Shown here one piece after another: positions 45,501 through 56,996 of a stretch of 64,000 nucleotides of DNA; positions within the stretch are counted from its first letter, which is position 1; every line of letters begins with the position of its first letter. The DNA comes from Oasisia sp. SBJ-2009. Taxonomy: Eukaryota > Annelida > Polychaeta > Sabellida > Siboglinidae. Both the position numbers and the translations under genes were made by a program. The notes beneath the pieces were generated by a model that saw only the letters and a program-made list of their open reading frames with translations, was not told where the DNA came from and searched no databases. The stretch lies in contig OZ024858.1 in the NCBI GenBank assembly GCA_964017155.1, positions 20,995,657 through 21,059,656 on the forward strand. Direction: 5' to 3'.

Positions 45501-48500
45501 CAGTGTTGAGTTAGATGTAAAGTGTTGGTCTGTCAGTGAATCAATGTTGGGTTAGATGTAAAGTGTTGGTCTGTCAGTGAATCAATGTTGGGTTAGATGT
45601 AAAGTGTTGGTCTGTCAGTGAATCAGTGTTGAGTTAGATGTAAAGTGTTGGTCTGTCAGTGAATCAATGTTGGGTTAGATGTAAAGTGTTGGTCTGTCAG
45701 TAAATCAATGTTGAATTAGATGTAAAGTGTTGGTCTGTCAGTGAATCAGTGTTGAGTTAGATGTAAAGTGTTGGTCCGTCAGTGAATCAATGTTGAGTTA
45801 GATGTAATAGCTGATCTGTCAGTGTATCAGTGTTGTTTGAGATGTCCAGTGAGTCAATGTTGAGTTTGATATGGGGTGTTACAGAAGCCCTTCAGTGACA
45901 TCACTTATGACCTCATCGGCGATGACGCAGCATCAAGTTTCTTCCGTATTGACCAGTCGAGTGGCAAGGTGTTGGTGAGCAATAACTTGGCAAACGACGG
46001 CACAAGGAACTACAAGGTGAGTTCATTCCTTAGTTTCATATAACGTTGTAGCCCCGTTTTCTGGGCAATATGTCACAGGTTGTTAGTTTTGGTGCTCACT
46101 GGTGAAGCGATATTGGTTTTTTGAATCATAATAAAAAGCATATATGTAAATGGTGGATGAATTTTTAAATGTGATTAAAAACAGTTGGCTGTCGGTAAAT
46201 GTTGGGGACACCGGGATTAGTTTGCAGCTCAGCCTCCGAGAGCTCAAAGTTTCGAGTGAGGTCATTATAATGTGAGACTAAAAGATGCTGTTTGATTCAG
46301 TGTGTGACTGTAAGATATCAGTCTAGTTTTGCATGAAATCTCTCAGGCTCAATGAAGACTAAAATAAAACATGTGGCTGGATCAGTTTGAAACTTAAAGA
46401 TATTCTGCCTGGTTGAGGTTATGACTGAAAGATACTCTGTTTCTAGTCCAGTGTGAGGCTGAGATATACTCTGTCAGGTTCAATGTGAAATTGAAAGCTA
46501 CTCTGTGTTTGGCTCAATGTTAAAAAGGTTTCCAAACAATTACTAGAACAAATTTGCTCACTTGCTGTCTACTGTCACACATGTAAATATACAATTCCAG
46601 TAATTAGAAACTTAATTGTGAAAATACAATTACAAAAACAATTGTTTTTGTGTAACTGGGTAACAGTGATATATTGCATGTCTGATTAAGTCTACTTTCT
46701 AGGCAACTAAACATTCTGCCAACTTGTGTTATGGAAATAAAAATGTACTGAAACTTGTCTGTGTAAGTTCCGTTGTAAGTTCCGTTGTGCTTTACAGATT
46801 CGCATAATAGCCGAGGACGGTGGCTCTCCTAAACTGAGAGCGACAACCGTGATGGAGGTGGAGGTGATTCGCAACCTCCATAAGCCTCGCTTCAGTCCTC
46901 AGTCGTACACAACCCGTGTCAAAGAAACACTGGCCCTCGGAACCAGCCTCAAGAATGTGACTGCCACCGACTCCGACAAGAGGGTATGTCAAATGCCAAT
47001 GGGCCTACCTCAAGGATGTATACATACGTTTTATATTCACATAAATCTTGGTTTGCATGTTTGTATGTACGCTGTTTTACGCAGTTAATTATCAGTATTA
47101 AAGTAGGATGACTTTGCCTATAATTTGAGAGCTGTAAGTCGTTTCTTGTTATGAGGAATAGGGTGAATGCATCACAAATCATTAATTGCAGTTTTGTGCA
47201 TAACACATCAGCACATTTTGTGTTAAGTAAATTAAGAATTACTTATTTTAGTATACTAAACTCTAGCCGTCTTTTGTAGTTTCCTGACAATAAGATCGAG
47301 TATGAGATCGTTGGCAATGGCAAGGCCAAGTCTTTATTCCTGATTAACCGTGAAACTGGGGAAATATCGCTGAAGAAGGCACTGACATCAGATACTGACT
47401 CAAAATACACGGTAAGCCATTGTTCGATTGACATTACAACAATTACATGGATTGTATACAAAATAAAAAATTCTCTACTGGTCTTATGATTTTTAGGGTT
47501 CATATTATGTCATGTTAAATACATCTAAATCATCACGATGTTATGCATTATATTCTGCTGGGTTTTTATGTTACGATTATCAATTGGGGACAGATTATGA
47601 AAAGTGCATTTCACCAGTTTCAGGAAGCTGTTCTCTCCATGTGTGTGTAAATAGTGCCATCCCAAGGATAGACATGTATTCTAGCGGCGGGAAACTTGGT
47701 GGATGCAGATGTTTGAATTTGGTGGTGTATAACAGTTGAAAAACAAGCGGAAGTATTGATTGATAAGTATTATTTTTGTGCTAAGGTTATTCATAAGGGT
47801 GTACTAGACATATATTGAGTGGCAGTTTTGGTTAAATTTAGTTAGTAAACAGTATTTTTGAACAAATTAGTATACGTGGGTGATAATAGGGTAATCTAGC
47901 CTTCGACAAATTGTAAACAAGACTGAGCAAAATCTGTTTATTTGATATCGTATATAAGAGACAAAGCAATAAGCGTAACAACTATATGTGTAAGGTAACA
48001 CTCTGAATAGGTATCATTGTTATTAAAAATAAACAAGCTTTTTAGTAGGAATCCTTAGTTTGTGCAGACTATTATTTATAGTGGGTGAAATAGGGTAATC
48101 TAGCTTTCAACAAGATTGTAAACAAAATTTAGCAAATCTGATAAATTGATATGATATATAACAGATAAAGTGGTAAGCAAAACAGCTGCATACATAGGAT
48201 AATTCTTTGATTCGGCGCCATTGTTATTAAAAATAAGCAAGTGTTTTAGCAGGAAGCCCTAGTCTGTTTATATAGGTAGTGTCCAAAGTATCCGCTAGGG
48301 AACGGAACCAGTACAGAATAAAATTATTGTTCATGGTAGCATAGGTAGTAAGTTGTTTATAACACGTAGTGTGCTGCAGTTGCTGTACACAATAAACAAA
48401 CAGTCTTTCTAAAGACTAAGTTGGTATAAACTAAGTTGATTTGATCAATCGTATTATGGCACCTTCCAAGCGGCAAGTGAAGGCAAGGAGGCACTTGCTG

Positions 48501-51500
48501 TGTGATCACTGCCACAGCTTGGTGGATTTTGCCTTATCGGGGTGCGGAAAGTCTTGGTCAGAGACAACGGAGGAAGGGTTTACTTTCCAATGTTTAGGGT
48601 GTTGGAAAGTGGACTGTCTGACGGCAGAGCTAGCTAAGCTAACGGATCTTGTGAAGGGGATGGAGAGAGGAGGGAGGATGATAGCAAGGAAAACAAATGG
48701 AGAAAGAACAACAGAAAATATGCCATGCATGAAGGAGACAGTGGAGAAAGTGACAGTAGAGAAGGAGGGAGGGACAAGGGGACAGGAGATGATAGAAGTA
48801 GATGCGACAGGAGGAAAGACGAAGGGAAGAAAGGAACTGAGAGTAGATATGACCAAACGGAAGTCAATAACAAGGAAGATGTCAGGAAGAAAAGAGACAG
48901 GAAAGAAAGGACCAACAGAGAAAGCGGCAGGGGGGAAAGTCAGCAACCAGGGAGATGCAAAACGGAGGAGCTACTCTGAAGCAGTGATCGAGGGTGCATT
49001 GAGAACAGAAAGGGTTTTTATGGGCGACTCAATTTTGCGAAAGACGGACAAGACGTTAAACAAAGGAGAAGATGTTGTTGTTTGTCTTCCGGGCGCTCGG
49101 ATTGAGCATGTGACAGATAGGGTAGAGAACGTGTTGGGGCATGGCCAGGGAGGATCTATATTAGTACATGTAGGGACGAACAATGCAGACAGGGAGGGGA
49201 CAACTAGAATAGTGCAAAGATACAGACAGTTGGTACGGAAACTGAAGAAGACAAGAGTTGAACAGATCATTCTCTCAGGAATCTTGCCAGTAATCGGAGG
49301 AAGGGGAGCAACCTATAGAAACTGTAAGAGGATGGCAATCAATGCTCTGGTGGAGCAGATGTGTGAAGGAGAAGGAGTTGGATTTGTAGATTTGTGGGGA
49401 TACTTTGTTGGGAAGGAAGATATGTACGTGAGAGATGGCCTCCATCTAAGCGGAAAGGGCGCAGCAGTGTTCTCCGAGAACCTGCTTCAATCTATGGACA
49501 GAGGAACAGGTTGCAATTTTTTAAACTAGTTTCGCACGGGGGATACACAGAGAAGCCAAATACTAGAGGCATAGCTAAAGACAGCAAAAAGAAATCAGCA
49601 AAAAACAGCCTAGAAAGCCCTACGAAATTTGGTTATAAATGTGTTTGTTTAAATGCAAGGAGCATAGTAAACAAAAGAAATGAACTAAACATTATGGTAG
49701 AAGATATTGACCCTCACATAATAGGTATAACTGAATCTTGGGCCACCCCCGATATATCAGATGCCGAATTAGGAATGACAGGATATGTAATGTTTAGGAA
49801 AGATAGATTAGGAAGAAAGGGAGGCGGAGTTATTTTATATATTAAAGAATCCATCCAGGCTTACGAAATAAAATTAGAAAAAGAAGCAGAATGTGAAGCT
49901 GTCTGGTGTAACATAGTTACAGGAAACTCAACATTAACTGTTGGGTTAGTTTATCGTAGTCCAAACATAAGCATAGAAGAGAATGAAAAAATGCACAACG
50001 CTATAAAAGAAGTGAGTCAACAGGACTGTATTATTATGGGGGATTTTAACCATGGGCATATAAAGTGGACATCTCTACAGAGTCCTGGGAGAGAGGATCA
50101 AGAGTTTTTAAATTTAGTACAAGATAGTTTCCTTTTTCAACATGTGTTAGAACCAACCAGGGACAAGAACGTGTTGGACATAGTTTTGAGCTCACAGAAG
50201 GAATTTGTTGATAATGTCAATATATATGAGCCACTGGGATGTAGTGATCATAACCAGATACATTTTATCATCAAAGTAACAGGAGAACGGAACAGAAAAA
50301 TACGGTACAGGAAAAATTTTCACAAAGGAAGATATAAGGACATGAGGGAATATTTAGCGAAGATAGACTGGAATAACACACTGAAGAATAAGACAGCAAC
50401 AGAATGCTGGAATATCTTAAAGAGGGAAATTGACTGCGTAGTTGACAAATTTGTCCCCTTGAAAAAACAGGGGAAAAGGTCAAAGAAGAAACACTTATCG
50501 AAGGAAGCCATTAGAAAAATCAAGTACAAGCAAATGATGTGGAAGACATATAGACATACTGGAAGTGACGAAGACTATGCCATTTATAAAGAAGCACTTA
50601 ATCAAGCTACAGCTGAAATTAGAAATTCGAAGAGAAGCTATGAACAAAAAATAGCTTTCAACATAAAACATGACAGCAAGAGTTTTTATGCGTATGTTCG
50701 AAGTAAACAGAAAGTTCAAGATAAGGTCGGGCCACTAGAAGGTAGTGATGGAAACATAATAACGGAGGGATTCTTAATGGCAGAAAACCTAAATGAATAC
50801 TTTAGTTCGGTGTTTACCAGGGAAGATATTAGTACATTACCAGTACTAGAGACTAAGTTCGAAGGGAGAGAGTGTGACTATTTAGGACAACTAACTGTAA
50901 CCCCAAAAATGGTAGCTATGAAAATAAGAGATATGAAGGATAATAAATCACCAGGAGTGGATGGGATTCCTCCCAAATTACTACTGGAAATTGTAGAACA
51001 AATTAGCATACCACTTGCAACAGTGTTCAATTTGGCATTAGAGGAAGGAGTGGTTCCGGTAGAATGGAAAGAAGCAAACATCATACCATTATTTAAAAAA
51101 GGATCAAGAAGCAAGTCAGAGAACTATAGACCAGTGAGTTTAACATCGGTGATTTGTAAACTATTAGAAAGACTAATTAAAGATCACTTGGTTGATTTTC
51201 TTGTTAAAAATAAATTGATAAACACATCTCAACATGGGTTTTTAAAAGCGAGGTCATGCTTAACAAATATGTTATGTTTTTTGGAAGATGTCACAAAGTG
51301 GGTAGATGAGGGATCACCAGTAGATATAATCTACTTAGATTTTAAAAAAGCCTTTGACAAAGTGCCACACCAAAGATTACTACTTAAACTAAAGGCCCAT
51401 GGCATAGGAAATAGTATGATTAACTGGATAGAAAAATGGCTTATTGATAGAAGACAAAGAGTAGTAGTTGATGGGGAGGTTTCAAATTGGAAATCTGTTT

Positions 51501-54500
51501 TGAGTGGAGTACCGCAAGGATCAGTATTGGGACCTATTTTATTCTTAATATATATCAATGATTTGGATGATGACATAACAAGCAAGGTGTTGAAGTTTGC
51601 GGACGACACAAAAGTGTTTAGGAAAATAAAAAGTGATGCAGATAGACAGCATTTACAAGATGATCTAAATAAGTTGATAGAATGGTCTGAGAAATGGCAA
51701 ATGCTGTTTAACTTTGGAAAGTGTAAGTGCCTCCAAACAGGACATGGGAATGAAAATGCACAATATACAATGGGTGGTACTGTACTAAATACTACTGTAA
51801 AGGAAAAGGACTTAGGTTTAACCATTAGTGCTGACATGAAGGTATCAGAGCAGTGTGGAATTGCAGCAGCGAAGGCAAACCAAATTCTTGGATTAATTAG
51901 GCGAAATATAGTATACAAAGAAAAAGAACTAATAATACCGCTTTATAAAACAATAGTTAGGCCTCATTTAGAATATTGTATACAAGCATGGAGGCCATAT
52001 CGCAAGAAGGATATTGATATGCTAGAAAGAGTACAAAGAAGAGCAACAAAAATGATACCAAAACTCAGGAATATTAGTTATGAAATGCGTCTAAAAGAAT
52101 GTGGTCTAACAACACTAGAAACCAGAAGATTGAGAGGAGATCAGATTGAGGTTTTTAAAATATTGAATGGGTATGAAAATATTGACAGAAATATTTTTTT
52201 CACGGTCAAGGAAGAGAGAAGGACTAGAGGACATGGAGTTGCATTAGCAAAGAAGCAGTGTAGACTAGATATTAGAAAATTTTCATTTTCCCAAAGAATA
52301 GTAAACGAATGGAACAAATTATCAGCTGATTGTGTAGGTGCTAGAAGTGTTAATATGTTTAAAAATAAAATTGACATATACCTAAGACGGGCAGGGTATA
52401 CTTAGATAGATAGGTTGGACTCTCGATAAGCCAAACGGCTTCCTTGTCCACCTGCCATCTAGAGTTGATTCTCTAGGTGGCAATCTTGTTAAATCTTGTC
52501 TTGTTAAAATCTAGTGTAGTGTGATTAACCCTATACCTCACACGTTTGTGTAATTGTGTCAGATCCAAGTGGCGGCCACCGATATGGGCAGTCCACCTCA
52601 GAGGTCACAGAACACGGCCACGGTCACTGTCACTGTTGACCGCAACAAGAACACACCGACGTTCAAGCTGCCCAGCCAGTACAAGGTGGAGATCAACGAG
52701 AAGTTTACCGCGGGCACCGAGCTCTTCCGTCTCGATGTCGAAGATCGCGACAAACAGGTTGGTTGTCTCACATCTCTGTCGGTGCTTCAGTTGTCCTCAA
52801 ATGTTGTAGATAATTATGACAGAAGTGTGTTCTTTCTCCTTTCTGCCAGACACTGGATGGGGCCCTTTGCAGGGTGTTTAAAGTCCAATGAGAATTTGTG
52901 AGTCCACTACAGGTTACACATTTACCCCCTGTGTGGTATCTTTTACTTCCCCTGGCATAGACACGAGATAGAAGGGACCACCGGCTTTTAGTGTCTCTTC
53001 AGAAAGACACAGGCAAATGTGAGGTGAACGAAATAGCCTAAGTTTCGAAACGGCGGTAGGTGGGATTGAACCACTGTCCCCTCGATTGACAGTCCGGCGC
53101 TCTGCCGTGTGACCACCGCTCCCCACAAGGAGCAGCTCCCCACAAGGAGCAGCTCCCCACAAGGAGCAGCTCCCCACAAGCAGCAGCTCCCCACAAGGAG
53201 CAGCATTCTATATTTTAATTGCTTCTGTAGTTTTCGTCTTTGTTGTAGATATCGTCATGTTGCCGACCATGACGGTGATATGGTTTTTAGTTTCTCCAAA
53301 ATTCCTCTATATCCTATAATTTTTCCTCCATGGGTATAATACTTTGATAGCATCAAGCTACAGCAACCTAAAGCTTTTGTAATAGTGAAATATTAATTGT
53401 GTATTAGTTTCTAGTTGGAATTCTGATTTGAAGCTGTTGTGCGTGTTACACAGGAGCCCTTCAACACAGTGACTCTGAGACTGATTGGTGACGACGCTGC
53501 ACCAACCTTCTTTGAAGTGACCCCAAGCAAGCAAGTGAAGGTCAAGGCTGGAGTGCACCTGACCAGTGACACAGAGACTGAGTACATGGTAAGGTCACAA
53601 TGTAAATTAAGGTCATATATTCTATCAAACTTGCTAATGACAGCTGTAGGAAATATTAATTTAATGTAAGGTTGTTGGTAGTTTGTATATTTTGTATAGT
53701 TTTGGAATTATACATGTAAAGTTGTACGTGCATGATTTTATACTTATTGGTAAAACCAGGGAATACATCTGTGTGATGACTTTGGTTTGGTAAGAATTTT
53801 GAAGAACTCAAGTTTTGCGTGTAAAGTACAGCAACCGTTGGTTCTTGAACAGTTATTACTGCACATGGAAGAATTAAAGCTGAATATATTTTAGTAGTTT
53901 AGCGTGTTTGTTTAGGAAAATAAACTGCATATAAATCATACATGTTAAGTTTTGGAAATGCCAATGTGGGAGATTTATACGTAAATCGGAGGGTCTCGGG
54001 GAAAACGGCATTTTATACGTAAATCGGAGGGTCTTGGAAAATTGGGCTATTATACGTAAATTAGGTTTTTAACCATAAATGCAAATAATATAATACAAAA
54101 GGAATAAATTGCACTGATTAAGATATTTACATAGATTTTTTGTTATATGAATTAACTTATTTTGGAGCAAAACCATTCTTGGAGCCATGAACAATAGATG
54201 TTTTATTATCACTAGTCATAATACCACAAATATAATAAATTCCCTGCTAATCTCATTGGCATGTTTGTTGAACTTCTGATATGAATCATATGTTGCAAAA
54301 AAATCCCTTGGATGAAAAGCAGCAGCATCTACATGATATTTTATTACACAACTAATATAATCTTTACATGTAAAACTTGAATAGGGAATTCATTATTTAT
54401 GAGCTGGACTGAGCCATGGTGACATAGGCTCGACTGGAGCCATTTAAATAACTATGCTTTCTCAACTGTTGAGAATGTTTTTCATTTACATGTCAAATGT

Positions 54501-56297
54501 ACTCAAATAGTAAAGAGCTTAGCAAAAGTTCATATATTTACAAACGTGCACATGTAGTGTAGATGTATGGATGGCCATTATTCCATTAGATCTAAACGGA
54601 TTGCACTTTGTACTACAAGACTGGAACGTACACAGCGGGCGATAATAGGGTATCAAAGCGGCTCGCGGTGATTCTACCAAGCTAATAAACAATGTCAGCG
54701 ACAGGCAAAGTGTAGGCTTTGTACTTAAATATTTATTAGACAGTTTTTAATGTTCAGTCATCACAGTAAGACGGGATTTAAATAGTTCCAATTCAGGTCA
54801 TTGTTCAAATCATTGTCTGCACCGGCGAGCGCCCGGCGATGTCTGTGAGCATTAGCTCAGTCTCAGACTCGATTGCAATTAGTTAACTGGCACTACATTG
54901 TGAGGTGACACAGAAAAGCACACACGACAATACCCAGCCAGAAATAAACCAATTATCCGCACCCAGTTAGGTAACTTAGGTCAAATTTGTTTGTTTTTGG
55001 TGTTGGAGTCTCCCGCAATTTTTTTCACTTACTTTTCAGTGAAATTGCGGGAGATTGGTTCTCCCGTGCGGGAGATCGGGAGATTTCCTGTAAATTGCGG
55101 GAGTCTCCCGCCGAATGCGGGAGACTTAACATGTCTGATATAAATGACGGCATGTATGTCTGCCAATATTACAAACTTATTGACTATCGTAGACTCATGT
55201 GAACAACAGACCTTTGCAATGTAATAAAAGGTTTATTGTTGCAGGTCACATTTTGTAGTTTATGTTGGACGTATTATGGTGTTGTGTTTGGTTGCGGATA
55301 GGGGCTCGTGATGGCGGTACACCCGTTATGGTGTTGTGTTTAGTTGCGGATAGAGGCTCGTGATGGCGGTACCCACGTTATGGTGTTGTGTTTAGTTGCG
55401 GATAGAGGCTCGTGATGGTGGTACACACGTTATGGTGTTGTGTTTAGTTGCGGATAGAGGCTCGTGATGGCGGTACACACGTTATGGTGTTGTGTTTAGT
55501 TGCGGATAGAGGCTCGTGATGGCAGTACCCACGTTATGGTGTTGTGTTTAGTTGCGGATAGAGGCTCGTGATGGCGGTACACCCGTTATGGTGTTGTGTT
55601 TAGTTGCGGATAGAGGCTCGTGATGGCGGTACACCCATTATGGTGTTGTGTTTAGTTGCGGATAGAGGCTCGTGATGGCGGTACCCCAAGCAAAAGCAGC
55701 ACGGCCACCATCCCCATCACCGTCATACGCAACCTGCAACCACCAAAGTTCAGGACGAAGAAGAACATCCGTGTCACGATTCAGGACCATGATGCACCTG
55801 GCACCCTCGTGACAACGGTGAACGCGACCGACTCAGACAGGGAGGTGGGTTTACCGATGGAGGGTGTTTCTTGTTACTATAAATGATTAACTGAAAGATC
55901 AGCATGCCGTATTTCAGTATGAATAATTGGTGGTCATTTGGGTTGTTGTAATGATACAGATAGAATTTAATTTGATATTCAAAAACCGTGTGTGTATGTT
56001 TAAAAAGTGCCTGTGTAGTGAAACTTTTCTTAGCTGCACAACGCATTGTCTGTGACAGAATTGTTGATGCAAACATCATGCTAAAATGTATACACTTGCT
56101 GTTGATATCAGCAGATTTAAATCCACAATCTAAGTCTGAAATCACATTGAGGTTTTATAGACATTTAATATTTTTATAATGTTTGATTAATGTAATTTAT
56201 TATGATTATTTTTTAAATTTATATATATATATATATATTATGATTTTATTAGTATTGTTGTGAACTGCATAGTTAATTTTAAGCTTTATTGCATACG

Positions 56298-56361
<64 letters not shown>

Positions 56362-56927
56362 TGGTGTGTCAGAGTGTTGGGTGATGATGGCCCATCATCA
56401 TGACTTACCACGTGACATGGTTACCATCAGAAAATAAAGCTTTTACTTACTTTACCAGGGTACAGTACAGGTTAATGTATGTTTGACAGATGGAAAATAT
56501 ACACTTTTGAGAACTGGCAATTTTCGATAGAAGGATGCCAAGTAACTTAACACTGATTGTAGGCACCAAACAACGTGGTTGAGTACGTCCTGGTTGGAGA
56601 GGGAGAGGCACCGAAGTATTTCTACGTGAACCCACGCACTGGACAGATCAGTATCCTCAAGTCTGTGCTCTCAACACAGGCAACAGTCTACAGGGTAAGT
56701 GACCTCACTGTTTTACTATGTGGAATCTTATAAAGCCTGGATAGTAATCTATGGTAGTAAAATTTAATTTTGATATATAAATTATAATTATATATGTATT
56801 AGTTTGATATATAAGTATATAAAATAAATCTTTATAATTAGTTTGATATATAAGTAATAAATCTTTGTAATACAAATTACTATAAATTATTTTAGGAAAA
56901 TAATTATATATATTATATATATATATC

Positions 56928-56996
<69 letters not shown>

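Larger units (their letters stand above)
47560..52530 (+). mobile_element. CR1-like non-LTR retrotransposon, apparently full length, in intron 45
   Basis: Layout: 5' region with two tandem 205-bp monomers, ORF1 with zinc-finger and SGNH esterase, ORF2 with endonuclease and reverse transcriptase, and a 3' end with hairpin sequence tcgataagccaaacggctt + ccttgt followed by repeated cttgtta. An esterase ORF1 and a 3' hairpin of this type are known from the CR1/L2 groups. The start is a guess (somewhere between 47500 and 47880). It has the same strand as the host gene. Confidence 0.85.

Noticed and set aside
47512..47739. Small frame of 75 aa upstream of the CR1-like ORF1
   Set aside because: No recognisable domain; probably within the LINE 5' region or the intron.
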